DNA of 64,000 bases from Vibrio agarivorans (GTDB taxonomy: Bacteria; Pseudomonadota; Gammaproteobacteria; Enterobacterales; Vibrionaceae), in the NCBI RefSeq assembly GCF_030409635.1, contig NZ_JAUFQF010000004.1, positions 280,141 to 344,140 of the forward strand, in the 5' to 3' direction. Position 1 is the stretch's first letter. Each line of letters starts with the position of its first letter. Shown here in pieces: positions 37,925-47,199 of the stretch. The position numbers were made by a program, and so were the translations under genes. Under the pieces are notes generated by a model. That model was not told where the DNA came from. It ran no database searches and was given only the letters and a program-made list of their open reading frames with translations.

Positions 37925-39070
37925 CTATTGGCCGTAGCGTTTTAGCCACTCTTTCTCGATGGCAGCCTGCCAACTCGGATGTGGCTCGGCAATTGACTTG
38001 AACTGTTGCGTTTGTTTGGCACTACCTACCAGATATTGAGACTCAACAACGGCGGGGTCGCCCCACACATTCAAATCGCCTTTGCGAGACTGAGCTTCAG
38101 GGCTGATCAAAAAGTTAATCGCCACCAAAGCGCCTTCACCCGCACTTGCATTCCAAGGTATGGCTAAGAAGTGAATATTCGACAATGCCCCTGTTTCAAA
38201 TGCGTAAGCCCGGGTGCTTTCTTCAAGCTTTCCCGAAGCTTGAGCCGAATACACGGCGTTAGGGTTAAATGTGATAGCTAGATCTAATTGACCATCATCC
38301 AGCAAGCGAATCATCTCCGCTGTCCCTGCGGGGAACTGCTTTCCTTTACGCCATGCAACCTGATGAAACTCATCAAGGTATTGCCACAAAGGTGCTGTCA
38401 GTGACTTAAAGTCACTCTCTTCAACGGGCTTTTGTAGATCAGGATGGTTATCAATCAGTTCGATAAGCAGCGCTTTTAAGAAACTCGTACCATGAAACTC
38501 TGGTGGTTTCGGGTAACTCAAACGGTTTGGAAACGCGTTGGCGTAACTGAGCATCTCTGCAAATGAGTTTGGTGGGTTATTCACTTCGGCTTGGTCATGA
38601 ATAAACACCAACTGTCCAACACCCCAAGGCGCCTCAAGGCCATCGGTCGGCTCAGAAAAATCGACATCAATAGGAAGTTGCTTATCGATAAACTGCCAAT
38701 TCGGTAGTGCCTGCGTAAATGGGCCAAACAACAGGTCATTTTGCTTCATGGATTTGAAGTTTTCCCCATTGATCCAAACTAAATCAACACTGCCGCCCTG
38801 ATTTGTGTTTACCGCCTTTTCAGCGAGCAGTCTCGAGATGGTTTCAGCAATGTCCGTTACTTTAATGTGATTGAGAGTCACACCATACTGCTGCTGAAGT
38901 TGCTGGCCAGCCCATTGGATATAACGATTGATCTCTTGGCTACCTCCCCAAGCATGAAAGTAGACCGTTTGACCCTGCGCCTTCTCTTCAACTTGCTGCC
39001 AATTGATCTCTTGCGCGCTCAAAGAAAAAGAGACCGAGCAAGCTATTGAGGCTGCGAACAGTTTTTTCAT
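37925..39070 (-). CDS. ynjB: YnjB-like ABC transporter substrate-binding protein
   Basis: Taking the ATG at 39070 gives 381 residues with a clear signal peptide (MKKLFAASIACSVSFSLSA, cleavage AQ-EI region); the frame extends upstream to 39163 but that part has no ribosome site and would bury the signal. The mature protein has the look of a type 2 periplasmic binding protein (VDLVWINGENFKSMKQNDLL, GLEAPWGVGQLVFIHD, ITFNPNAVYSAQASGKL). E. coli YnjB is 388 residues. Ligand unknown; the family is only loosely related to thiamine and iron binding proteins. First gene of ynjBCD-ynjF. Confidence 0.88.
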   Translation of the reverse strand: MKKLFAASIACSVSFSLSAQEINWQQVEEKAQGQTVYFHAWGGSQEINRYIQWAGQQLQQQYGVTLNHIKVTDIAETISRLLAEKAVNTNQGGSVDLVWINGENFKSMKQNDLLFGPFTQALPNWQFIDKQLPIDVDFSEPTDGLEAPWGVGQLVFIHDQAEVNNPPNSFAEMLSYANAFPNRLSYPKPPEFHGTSFLKALLIELIDNHPDLQKPVEESDFKSLTAPLWQYLDEFHQVAWRKGKQFPAGTAEMIRLLDDGQLDLAITFNPNAVYSAQASGKLEESTRAYAFETGALSNIHFLAIPWNASAGEGALVAINFLISPEAQSRKGDLNVWGDPAVVESQYLVGSAKQTQQFKSIAEPHPSWQAAIEKEWLKRYGQ

Positions 39071-39240
39071 AGTAACGTCCATTGTTATGATTTTGTTGTA
39101 CAAAAGGAATAGTAATACTTCTAAAAACGCAGTAACAGAACAAAAGCCCATTTCTGCGCACATTCACTCACCAGACCTAGAAAGTGGTTAATTCCTTTCA
39201 TATTTTTCCTACTCATATCAATGAGTCAAACTGAACCCAT

Positions 39241-39265
39241 AAAAAAACCAGCCCGAAGGCTGGTT
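39241..39265 (-). terminator. Terminator of guaA
   Basis: Leftward: an 8-bp stem AACCAGCC/GGCTGGTT with tetraloop, followed by a run of seven T. It lies 23 bases after the guaA stop. Confidence 0.9.
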
Positions 39266-39288
39266 CTTAACTAAAGCTTTAAGGTGGA

Positions 39289-40842
39289 TTATTCCCACTC
39301 GATCGTCGCTGGTGGCTTACCAGAGATATCGTAAACAACGCGAGAGATACCGTCGATTTCGTTGATAATACGGTTAGAAACCTTACCTAGGAAGTCGTAT
39401 GGTAAGTGCGCCCAGTGTGCCGTCATAAAGTCGATAGTCTCAACTGCACGTAGAGAAACAACCCAGTCATATTTACGGCCATCGCCCATTACGCCTACTG
39501 AGCGTACTGGTAGGAACACTGTGAATGCTTGAGATACTTTGTGGTATAGGTCCGCAGCGTGTAACTCTTCAATGAAGATCGCATCTGCACGACGCAGTAG
39601 GTCACAGTACTCTTTCTTAATCTCGCCAAGAACACGAACACCTAGACCAGGACCCGGGAACGGGTGGCGGTATAGCATGTCGTAAGGCAGACCAAGCTCT
39701 AGACCGATCTTGCGAACTTCATCTTTAAATAGCTCACGTAGAGGCTCAACAAGACCCATTTCCATATCGTCTGGCAGACCACCAACATTATGGTGAGATT
39801 TGATGACGTGTGCTTTACCTGTCTTAGAAGCCGCTGACTCGATCACATCCGGGTAGATCGTACCCTGTGCTAGCCATTTAGCATTTTCTAGTTTCTTCGA
39901 CTCTTCATCGAATACGTCAACAAACACGTGACCGATTGTCTTACGCTTGTCTTCTGGATCAGACTTGCCCTCAAGCGCGGTTAGGAAGCGCTCTTCAGCA
40001 TCTACTTTGATAATGTTTAGGCCGAACTTGTCGCCAAACATATCCATTACTTGCTGACCTTCGTTTAGACGAAGTAGACCGTTATCAACAAATACACATG
40101 TCAGTTTGTCACCGATTGCACGGTTAACCAGCATAGCAACAACTGATGAATCAACACCACCAGACAGGCCTAGAATAACCTCATCGTCACCCACTTGCTC
40201 TTTGATACGAGCCACTGCATCTTCGATGATAGACTCAGAAGTCCAAAGACGCTCACAACCACATGCACCAAGAACGAAGTTCTCTAGCATTTGTAGGCCT
40301 TGTTTCGTGTGTGTCACTTCTGGGTGGAATTGAACGCCGTAGTATTTCTTCTCTTCGTTCGCCATTGCCGCGTAAGGACATGTTTCTGTCTCGCCAACTT
40401 TCACGAAGTCTGCTGGGATTTCTACAACCTTGTCACCGTGGCTCATCCAAACGTCTTGAGTCGCTTCAAGATCTTTGAAAATAGCTGATTCGCCAGATAC
40501 GCTAACTTGTGCGTAGCCGAACTCACGCTCTTCTGAACTTGCTACCTTACCGCCTAGCTGCTCTGCCATTGTTTGCATGCCGTAACATACACCAAGAACA
40601 GGAACACCAGAATCAAATACATATTGAGGAGCGCGCGGAGAATTTTCTTCCGTCACACTTTCAGGGCCACCAGAAAGGATAATACCGTCTGGATTGAATT
40701 CACGAATATCCGCTTCTTCTACATCCCAGCTCCATAGTTCACAGTAAACACCGATCTCACGAACGCGGCGTGCGACTAGCTGAGTGTATTGCGATCCAAA
40801 ATCTAGGATCAGGATACGTTGGTCATGAATATTTTTCGTCAT
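39289..40842 (-). CDS. guaA: GMP synthase (glutamine-hydrolysing)
   Basis: A 517-residue bifunctional enzyme converting XMP to GMP. The N-terminal class I glutaminase domain has the nucleophile elbow GVCYGMQTM (Cys at about 85) and [12 protein letters not shown]; the ATP pyrophosphatase domain has the P-loop [13 protein letters not shown] at about residue 225; the C-terminal dimerisation domain ends with KPPATIEWE as usual. It follows guaB by 132 bases. That gap holds a hairpin and a PurR-like operator, suggesting guaA is not expressed only by read-through from guaB. The gene ends in the terminator at 39241-39265. Confidence 0.98.
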   Translation of the reverse strand: MTKNIHDQRILILDFGSQYTQLVARRVREIGVYCELWSWDVEEADIREFNPDGIILSGGPESVTEENSPRAPQYVFDSGVPVLGVCYGMQTMAEQLGGKVASSEEREFGYAQVSVSGESAIFKDLEATQDVWMSHGDKVVEIPADFVKVGETETCPYAAMANEEKKYYGVQFHPEVTHTKQGLQMLENFVLGACGCERLWTSESIIEDAVARIKEQVGDDEVILGLSGGVDSSVVAMLVNRAIGDKLTCVFVDNGLLRLNEGQQVMDMFGDKFGLNIIKVDAEERFLTALEGKSDPEDKRKTIGHVFVDVFDEESKKLENAKWLAQGTIYPDVIESAASKTGKAHVIKSHHNVGGLPDDMEMGLVEPLRELFKDEVRKIGLELGLPYDMLYRHPFPGPGLGVRVLGEIKKEYCDLLRRADAIFIEELHAADLYHKVSQAFTVFLPVRSVGVMGDGRKYDWVVSLRAVETIDFMTAHWAHLPYDFLGKVSNRIINEIDGISRVVYDISGKPPATIEWE

Positions 40843-40876
40843 TTTAGGCAGTCTTTTTAAGCTGGATTAAGAAAAC

Positions 40877-40896
40877 GAGGCGAGTTTACTCGCCTC
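40877..40896 (-). terminator. Intercistronic hairpin between guaB and guaA
   Basis: Perfect 8-bp stem GAGGCGAG/CTCGCCTC with a four-base loop. Leftward it is followed by GTTTTCTTAA, a weak T-rich tail, so it could act as a partial terminator or attenuator between guaB and guaA. Confidence 0.55.
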
Positions 40897-40917
40897 TCTT
40901 CAATGCTTCAAGGAAAA

Positions 40918-40933
40918 AAGCAAACGTTTTCGT
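40918..40933. promoter_or_regulatory. PurR-like operator between guaB and guaA
   Basis: AAGCAAACGTTTTCGT matches the PurR consensus ACGCAAACGTTTNCNT at all defined positions but one. It lies 76-91 bases upstream of the guaA start and just inside the guaB 3' side, before the hairpin at 40877-40896. Confidence 0.7.
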
Positions 40934-40974
40934 CAGGTGTTTCTTATACAAAACAATTTAGTTTTGTAGAGAAA

Positions 40975-42438
40975 TTAACCACGACGGTAGTTTGGTGCTT
41001 CCTTAGTGATTTGAACGTCATGCACGTGTGACTCAGCCATACCTGCACCAGAGATTCGTACAAATTCAGCCTTCGTACGCATATCTTCAATCGTTGCAGA
41101 GCCAGTCAGCCCCATGCTTGAACGTAGACCACCCATCTGTTGGTGAACGATCTCTTTTAGGCGACCTTTATATGCGATACGACCTTCGATGCCTTCTGGC
41201 ACTAGCTTGTCTGCTGCATTATCAGTCTGGAAGTAACGGTCAGAAGAACCTTGAGACATTGCGCCTAGTGAGCCCATGCCACGGTAAGCCTTGTATGAAC
41301 GGCCGTTGTAAAGAATCACTTCACCTGGCGCTTCTTCTGTACCTGCGAACATAGAGCCCACCATCACACAAGATGCACCCGCAACGATAGCTTTACAGAT
41401 GTCACCAGAGAAACGGATACCACCATCAGCAATCACAGGAATACCATGCTCGTTTGCCACTTCTACAGCATCTGCAATAGCCGTAACTTGAGGAACACCT
41501 ACACCAGTAACGATACGAGTTGTACAGATTGAACCAGGGCCAATGCCCACTTTAACGGCACTTACACCAGCGTCAATTAGCGCTTTAGCGCCTGCGCCAG
41601 TTGCTACGTTACCACCAACGATGTCTAGATCTGGGTATGCAGCGCGAGTTTCGCGGATACGGTTAAGAACACCTTCAGAGTGACCGTGAGAAGAGTCGAT
41701 AAGTAGAACATCGATACCAGCTTCAACTAGAGCAGCAACACGCTCTTCGTTGCCCGCACCAGCACCAACAGCAGCACCAACACGTAGACGACCTTGTGCA
41801 TCTTTACATGCATTTGGCTTACGCTCAGCTTTATGGAAATCTTTTGCTGTAATCATACCTGTAAGTTGGAACTCTTCGTTCACAACTAGGACTTTCTCAA
41901 CACGTGCTTTGTGCATTTTCTCTTGAACTTCTTCACGAGTTGCACCTTCTTGAACCGCAGCTAGGCGCTCTTTTGGCGTCATTACTGCGGCAACAGATTG
42001 CGTTAAATCAGTAACGAAACGTACATCACGGCCAGTAATAATGCCCACAAGCTCTTTGCTTTCAGTCACTACAGGGAAACCAGCAAAGCCGTGTTTTTCA
42101 GTCAAAGCAACAACGTCAGCGATCGTTGCATCAGGGTTAACCGTTACAGGATCAGTAACAACACCCGCTTCAAACTTCTTAACTTTACGAACTTCAGCAG
42201 CTTGCTGCTCAATAGACATGTTCTTATGGATAAAACCAACGCCGCCTTCTTGCGCAAGTGCGATAGCAAGACGTGCTTCCGTTACGGTATCCATAGATGC
42301 AGAGATCATTGGGATGTTGAGGGTAATATTCTTCGTCAGCTGAGTGCGAAGATCAGCTGTGTTTGGGAGAACGGTGGAGTGTGCTGGCACAAGTAATACG
42401 TCGTCGAATGTCAGCGCTTCTTTGGCAATTCTTAGCAT
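40975..42438 (-). CDS. guaB: IMP dehydrogenase
   Basis: Starting at the ATG at 42438 ([16 protein letters not shown]) the product is 487 residues, the usual length; the upstream extension to 42495 has no support. It oxidises IMP to XMP with NAD, the committed step to guanine nucleotides. The TIM-barrel has the catalytic cysteine in [15 protein letters not shown], the flap [18 protein letters not shown], and two CBS domains inserted at about residues 95-200 ([34 protein letters not shown]). guaA follows in the same direction. xseA is divergent. Confidence 0.98.
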   Translation of the reverse strand: MLRIAKEALTFDDVLLVPAHSTVLPNTADLRTQLTKNITLNIPMISASMDTVTEARLAIALAQEGGVGFIHKNMSIEQQAAEVRKVKKFEAGVVTDPVTVNPDATIADVVALTEKHGFAGFPVVTESKELVGIITGRDVRFVTDLTQSVAAVMTPKERLAAVQEGATREEVQEKMHKARVEKVLVVNEEFQLTGMITAKDFHKAERKPNACKDAQGRLRVGAAVGAGAGNEERVAALVEAGIDVLLIDSSHGHSEGVLNRIRETRAAYPDLDIVGGNVATGAGAKALIDAGVSAVKVGIGPGSICTTRIVTGVGVPQVTAIADAVEVANEHGIPVIADGGIRFSGDICKAIVAGASCVMVGSMFAGTEEAPGEVILYNGRSYKAYRGMGSLGAMSQGSSDRYFQTDNAADKLVPEGIEGRIAYKGRLKEIVHQQMGGLRSSMGLTGSATIEDMRTKAEFVRISGAGMAESHVHDVQITKEAPNYRRG

Positions 42439-42550
42439 TTGCAATATCTCACAATAGGAAAGTAAATGGATTAACCCAAACTCATCGTTTCGCATAATGA
42501 GTCGCAGTGGCCTGCTTTGGATTAGATATTGCGGAGGGATTATACGGTCA

Positions 42551-42566
42551 ACGCAATCGCTTGGCT
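42551..42566. promoter_or_regulatory. Possible PurR box upstream of guaB
   Basis: ACGCAATCGCTTGGCT keeps the CAA.CG.TTG dyad core of a PurR site, with several departures from consensus. It lies about 115 bases before the guaB start in the guaB/xseA divergent region. The match is weak and the call is a suggestion only. Confidence 0.35.
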
Positions 42567-42654
42567 ACACATTTTTATATTTTTAATTTGCATTTACCCC
42601 CTTGATATGTAGTATATTGCCGCTAACTTCCATACTCATGTCTTGAGATTAGCC

Positions 42655-43986
42655 GTGCCTGCTGCGTCCAACCCAAACATTTTCACTGTTTCTCGTCTAA
42701 ATTCTGAAGTTCGTTTACTGCTCGAAAATGAAATGGGCATCGTTTGGTTGGTAGGAGAAATCTCAAACTTTTCTGCGCCAGTCTCTGGCCACTGGTACTT
42801 CACCCTGAAAGACGCTCGCGCTCAAGTAAAGTGTGCGATGTTTAAAGGCAATAACCGCCGCGTTAGTTTTAAACCTCAATCCGGTCAGCAAGTGTTGGTT
42901 AAAGCCCGCTTATCTCTTTATGAGCCTCGTGGTGACTACCAGTTAATTATCGAAAGCATGCAACCCGAGGGCGACGGCCGCCTGCAACAGCAGTTTGAAG
43001 AGCTCAAAATGCGTCTTGCGGGTGAAGGGTTATTCGCACAAACCAACAAGCGTCCTCTTCCAGAACACCCAAGCCGTGTCGGCGTCATCACCTCGCAAAC
43101 GGGCGCTGCTCTGTTTGATATTCTTGACGTATTGAAACGCAGAGATCCTTCATTACCTGTTGTAATTTACCCAACCATGGTACAAGGCGAAGGTGCTGCT
43201 ATTCGAATAGCTCAAGCAATTGGTACAGCGAACGAGCGTAATGAGTGTGATGTATTAATTGTTGGTCGAGGCGGCGGCTCACTCGAAGATCTATGGTGCT
43301 TTAACGAAGAGATCGTGGCACGCACAATTGCAGCCAGCCAAATTCCGATTATTAGTGCCGTTGGGCATGAAATCGATGTAACGATTGCTGATTTTGTTGC
43401 TGATATGCGCGCGCCTACCCCTTCAGCCGCGGCTGAGTTGGTGAGCCGAGATAACAGCCATAAAACACAAAATGTACAAGTGCGCGTTAATCGCCTTTTT
43501 AATGCCACCAAGCTTTATTTCCAGCAGCAAAAACAAGCGATGACACACCTAGTTCATCGTCTTGAAAAGCAGCACCCTAGCTATCAGCTTGAGCGTCAAT
43601 CTCAGCAACTAGATGATCTCGAGCGTCGTTTTCAACGAACGATGCAACAGTTTATTCTGCGTCGCCAAGATGCCCTTGAGCGCAAACAGACCCGTATTGA
43701 GCAAGCCTCGCCAACTCGGGTGATCAACTTGCAAACTCATCAACTGAATCGCGCAGAGCAAAAACTTATTGAGGCGATGAAGCGACAATTACTTGTCTCA
43801 AAACACCAAGTTGCGCTTGCGGCTGAGAAGCTCGATACAGTAAGTCCGCTAGCGACATTGAAGCGTGGTTATTCCATCACGCAATTAGACTCTGGTGAGG
43901 TGATAACCGAACAGAAACAAGTCAAGACAGGTGATGTGCTCATCACTCGATTGGCGGAAGGGAAAGTAACTTCTGTCGTTCAATAA
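42655..43986 (+). CDS. xseA: Exonuclease VII large subunit
   Basis: I place the start at GTG 42655, giving 443 residues from MPAASNPNIFTVSRLNSEVR; the frame extends to a TTG at 42643 but without a ribosome site. The N-terminal OB-fold holds EISNFSAPVSGHWYFTLKD, and the catalytic domain has RVGVITSQTGAALFDIL, VGRGGGSLEDLWCFN and SAVGHEIDVTIADFVADMR. A long coiled coil (about 270-400) and LATLKRGYSIT at the end complete the family pattern. With XseB it degrades single-stranded DNA to oligonucleotides. It stands alone, divergent from guaB, and ends at the hairpin at 44009. Confidence 0.95.
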   Translation: MPAASNPNIFTVSRLNSEVRLLLENEMGIVWLVGEISNFSAPVSGHWYFTLKDARAQVKCAMFKGNNRRVSFKPQSGQQVLVKARLSLYEPRGDYQLIIESMQPEGDGRLQQQFEELKMRLAGEGLFAQTNKRPLPEHPSRVGVITSQTGAALFDILDVLKRRDPSLPVVIYPTMVQGEGAAIRIAQAIGTANERNECDVLIVGRGGGSLEDLWCFNEEIVARTIAASQIPIISAVGHEIDVTIADFVADMRAPTPSAAAELVSRDNSHKTQNVQVRVNRLFNATKLYFQQQKQAMTHLVHRLEKQHPSYQLERQSQQLDDLERRFQRTMQQFILRRQDALERKQTRIEQASPTRVINLQTHQLNRAEQKLIEAMKRQLLVSKHQVALAAEKLDTVSPLATLKRGYSITQLDSGEVITEQKQVKTGDVLITRLAEGKVTSVVQ

Positions 43987-44008
43987 AAGATGAGACAAGC
44001 GTGTTAAT

Positions 44009-44035
44009 AACAAAGGGGCGATAAGCCCCTTTGTT
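44009..44035. terminator. Hairpin after xseA
   Basis: An 11-bp stem AACAAAGGGGC/GCCCCTTTGTT with a five-base loop, 23 bases after the xseA stop. The stem ends in TTTGTT; no long T-run follows. It may also serve the convergent yfgJ. Confidence 0.7.
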
Positions 44036-44047
44036 CGTTCTAGCTCT

Positions 44048-44091
44048 CTTTGCGAACTCTCCGAGAACTCTTAGAGAACTCTCCGAGAACT
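44048..44091. repeat. Four tandem 11-bp repeats
   Basis: The units on the plus strand are CTTTGCGAACT, CTCCGAGAACT, CTTAGAGAACT and CTCCGAGAACT, head to tail with no spacer. The last unit ends inside the yfgJ stop codon. The 11-bp period is one helical turn. No function is known. Confidence 0.85.
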
Positions 44092-44311
44092 ACCTTTGTT
44101 CAAACTTAAACTGAACTCGTGATTTTGATTTGAGCTCGTTACACGTATTACAGAAATAGCTGGCTGCGCCGCACGCTTGCAGCTTTTCTAGCTGCGATGA
44201 GCAGTCAGGACAATTGCCAATTTTATTGTACTTTAGGTCACAAGCCTGGCACACATAGCCCGCATCCCACTTAAGTTCCGCTTGGCATTTAGGACAAATA
44301 TTCTCTGTCAT
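44090..44311 (-). CDS. yfgJ: YfgJ-like zinc-ribbon protein
   Basis: From ATG 44311 the product is 73 residues (76 from the alternative at 44320). It carries four Cys-x2-Cys pairs: CPKC, CQAC, CPDC and, after LQACGAASYF, CNTC, the arrangement for a double zinc ribbon. It is similar along its length to E. coli YfgJ, including the central CPDC..L..L.ACGA..YFC pattern, and E. coli yfgJ also lies near xseA and guaB. The function is unknown. The stop codon coincides with the end of the 11-bp tandem repeats. Confidence 0.85.
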   Translation of the reverse strand: MTENICPKCQAELKWDAGYVCQACDLKYNKIGNCPDCSSQLEKLQACGAASYFCNTCNELKSKSRVQFKFEQR

Positions 44312-44578
44312 CTTAAACATCTCTCACAAAAACATACTGCCATTAAAGATACTGAATCCAATCCAAGATAAAATGATCTCAATCATGCAAAAGATCAAAG
44401 GCCGATCATCGGCATTTTCCAATGTGATCAGCGATCTGCCTCATTAAGAACATTTATATAACCACACACCGAAAGCATAAGTTACATATGCTGCATTTCA
44501 ATTTTTAGCGACATAAAAATCCACAAAAATCCACAAATACCATCTCATGCAGGATTTTATGAAATGATCGATTTTTCA

Positions 44579-45454
44579 CTATGCCGCTGTTACACAAGTA
44601 CGCATTTCAATATTCTGAGCGTCTTTAACCGATAAAGTCACTGTAATCGCAGCATATTCAGTCAATGACTGAACATGTGTACCACCACACGGAATCACTG
44701 CTGGTGCTTCTTCTCCTAGATCACAATGCCAGTATCTAGAGTTAGTCAGTGCATTTCCTTGGCACTCCATAGCAACATCACTTCCCTTAGCTAACCATGT
44801 TGCCAATTGATCATTCACTTTCACGGCCAGTGTGTCGATATTATTCAGCATATCTGCACTGTTAAGGCCTCGTTTACGTAAAGTTTTGCCTAATCGATAC
44901 TGATCAACACACAAATCTTCAAAAACAAAACTGGTCTCTTGAGCATAGCTGTTGAAGTCATAGTTGCCGTGCGGGTCTTTACGATCCGCTTTCTTACGCC
45001 AATAGCCGCCTTCAACCAGCACTTTATTGAGTGCTAGGTAAGCAAGATGCCCTGCACTATGGCCACGGCTTAAGGCTTGTTGATACGCTTTATCGACCTC
45101 TAGCTCTACCACACTACCTGCTTCAGGCCTCACTTCCTCATTGAGTACATGAACCACGACAAATGCCCAACCAAACTCGTCACGCTTTACAGGGATCGCT
45201 TTATCGACATGCAGCGCCTGAGTTGAGAGCTCTACCGCACCAACCAAACAATCCACTACTGAATAAGCATTTTCTTCTATTTTTATCTGTCCTCGGTCCG
45301 CAGGGTGATCTGGCCAAATGTGGCTCACTGGATGGAAAGGAGTTTGATCGGTGATTAGGTAAGTCTTTCCATCTTCATGCTTTACCAGTTGTACTTGAGC
45401 AGAGAGAGACCAAGTGTTGTGACAGAATTTCACCTTTGTTGGAGAAAGTTGCAT
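44579..45454 (-). CDS. AlaX-like alanyl-tRNA editing protein
   Basis: A 291-residue protein homologous to the editing domain of alanyl-tRNA synthetase. The zinc-binding motifs are RGHSAGHLAYLALN (HxxxH) at about residue 135 and PCGGTHVQSLTEYA (CxxxH) at about 253. Stand-alone AlaX proteins hydrolyse mischarged Ser- or Gly-tRNA-Ala. The N-terminal stretch (VKFCHNTWSLSAQVQLVKHE, then DQTPFHPVSHIWPDHPADRG) matches the beta-barrel part but is unusually worded, which may set it apart as a divergent subgroup. It is leftward, after der and its terminator, and apparently monocistronic; 258 bases without recognisable features lie to its left. Confidence 0.85.
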   Translation of the reverse strand: MQLSPTKVKFCHNTWSLSAQVQLVKHEDGKTYLITDQTPFHPVSHIWPDHPADRGQIKIEENAYSVVDCLVGAVELSTQALHVDKAIPVKRDEFGWAFVVVHVLNEEVRPEAGSVVELEVDKAYQQALSRGHSAGHLAYLALNKVLVEGGYWRKKADRKDPHGNYDFNSYAQETSFVFEDLCVDQYRLGKTLRKRGLNSADMLNNIDTLAVKVNDQLATWLAKGSDVAMECQGNALTNSRYWHCDLGEEAPAVIPCGGTHVQSLTEYAAITVTLSVKDAQNIEMRTCVTAA

Positions 45455-45477
45455 ATTAATTCCTTGCTATAAATGCA

Positions 45478-45511
45478 AAAAGCGCCATAGACCATCGTCT
45501 ATAGCGCTTTT
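45478..45511 (-). terminator. Terminator of der
   Basis: AAAAGCGC and ATAGAC pair with GTCTAT and GCGCTTTT, with one C-A mismatch between them, around a four-base loop. Leftward it ends in five T. It lies 18 bases after the der stop. Confidence 0.85.
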
Positions 45512-45528
45512 AATTCAATCGTAATTGA

Positions 45529-47013
45529 CTATTTTTTGCGATTCTTCATCATGCCCATAAGCTTTTTACGCTTACGCTCTTGAGAAAGAGTCATCTTATT
45601 TGTTTTACCCTCAAACGGGTTTTCACTGCTCTGGAATTGGATACGGATCGGTGTACCCATGATCTCTAGAGACTTACGGTAATAGTTCATCAAGTAGCGC
45701 TTGAATGAATCTGGTAGCTCATTCACCAAGTTACCGTGGATAACGACGATTGGTGGGTTGTAACCACCAGCGTGCGCATACTTCAATTTCACACGACGAC
45801 CACGCACCATTGGCGGTTGGTGATCTTCTGTTGCCATTTTCATGATGCGAGTCAGTACAGAAGTACCAACACGAGTCGTTGCAGACTTGTAGGCTTCTTG
45901 AACAGACTCAAACAAGTGACCGACACCTGTACCATGCAAAGCAGAAATAAAGTGAATACGCGCAAAGTCGACAAAACCTAGACGGCGATCGAGCTCTTTC
46001 TTAACGTGTTCTTTCACGTCCATATCAAGGCCGTCCCACTTATTAACTGCAATCACAATTGAGCGACCTGCGTTAAGGGCAAAGCCGAGTAGGCTTAGGT
46101 CTTGATCTGAAATATTCTCACGAGCATCAATCACAAGCAGCACAACGTTGGCATCTTCAACCGCTTTTAGGGTTTTAACGACTGAGAACTTCTCAACCGT
46201 TTCATTGATGCGTTTACGACGACGTACACCTGCAGTATCGATCAGTACGTATTCGCGCCCATCACGTTCCATCGGAATGTAGATAGAATCACGTGTTGTA
46301 CCTGGCATGTCGTACACAACTACACGCTCTTCACCCAGAATACGGTTTGTTAGGGTCGATTTACCCACGTTTGGACGACCGATAATCGCAAGCTTGATCG
46401 GCTTTTCTTGCAAACGTTGATATTCCGCTTCCGCTTCTTCTTCGGTGTAATCAAGCTTTTCTTCTTCTGCGTCAACAAACTGAGTAAGATCTTCAATCTC
46501 ACCTTGCTGTTCGATCAACTGCTCTGCAAATGGGTTAAGCGCTCGGTCGATCAATGCACTCACACCACGCCCATGTGCCGCTGCGATTTGGTACATTTGC
46601 TCAACACCGAGTTGCCAGAAATCAGCACTCGCCGCATCGGCATCAATACCGTCAACCTTGTTGACCACCAGCATGGATGGCTTTTCAATCTTACGTAGGT
46701 GATCGGAGATAGCGATATCTGAAGGCGTTAGGCCTGCACGGCCATCAACCATAAATAGCACCACATCAGCTTCGTCAATCGCCGCTAGCGACTGCTCTGC
46801 CATTTTGGTCTCTACACCTTCTTCTGTACCATCGATACCACCCGTATCAATCACGATAAATTCGTGTTCACCAAGTTTTGCTTGGCCGTACTTGCGGTCA
46901 CGAGTTAACCCAGGGAAATCCGCAACCAATGCGTCGCGAGTACGAGTCAATCGGTTAAATAACGTTGATTTACCAACGTTCGGACGCCCAACAAGGGCAA
47001 CAACAGGTACCAT
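45529..47013 (-). CDS. der: GTPase Der (EngA), ribosome assembly factor
   Basis: A 494-residue protein with two G domains and a C-terminal KH-like domain. The first G domain begins [16 protein letters not shown] at about residue 5 with [11 protein letters not shown] and NKVDG; the second begins [13 protein letters not shown] at about 210 with [11 protein letters not shown] and NKWDG. An acidic linker ([17 protein letters not shown]) separates them. The KH-like part ends in a basic tail ([15 protein letters not shown]). It is needed for 50S subunit maturation. It lies 186 bases after bamB, whose terminator intervenes, so it has its own promoter. Confidence 0.98.
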   Translation of the reverse strand: MVPVVALVGRPNVGKSTLFNRLTRTRDALVADFPGLTRDRKYGQAKLGEHEFIVIDTGGIDGTEEGVETKMAEQSLAAIDEADVVLFMVDGRAGLTPSDIAISDHLRKIEKPSMLVVNKVDGIDADAASADFWQLGVEQMYQIAAAHGRGVSALIDRALNPFAEQLIEQQGEIEDLTQFVDAEEEKLDYTEEEAEAEYQRLQEKPIKLAIIGRPNVGKSTLTNRILGEERVVVYDMPGTTRDSIYIPMERDGREYVLIDTAGVRRRKRINETVEKFSVVKTLKAVEDANVVLLVIDARENISDQDLSLLGFALNAGRSIVIAVNKWDGLDMDVKEHVKKELDRRLGFVDFARIHFISALHGTGVGHLFESVQEAYKSATTRVGTSVLTRIMKMATEDHQPPMVRGRRVKLKYAHAGGYNPPIVVIHGNLVNELPDSFKRYLMNYYRKSLEIMGTPIRIQFQSSENPFEGKTNKMTLSQERKRKKLMGMMKNRKK

Positions 47014-47144
47014 AATAACCTCTACACTATGTTCTCTCTGTAGTTATAGGTAACCACTTGCTTGTCTGTAAACCAGCGCGTTACCTATAACCACAAACAC
47101 TAAAAGATGGAGTAATTTTCGTCCCTTATTTACTCGCTTTCAAT

Positions 47145-47179
47145 AAAACGGCTCCTAACTGCAGAACAGCCAGGAGCCG
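47145..47179 (-). terminator. Terminator of bamB
   Basis: An 8-bp stem CGGCTCCT/AGGAGCCG with an inner CTG/CAG stem. Leftward it is followed by TTTTATTG. It sits 20 bases after the bamB stop. Confidence 0.8.
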
Positions 47180-47199
47180 AGTGTGAATAATATCACAAA

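Noticed and set aside
39071..39163. N-terminal extension of ynjB
   Set aside because: It would place about 31 residues before a clean signal peptide and lacks a ribosome site.
44400..44420. GCCGATCATCGGC palindrome between yfgJ and the AlaX-like gene
   Set aside because: The dyad leaves too small a loop for a stable hairpin and there is no good T-run; nothing ties it to a known operator.
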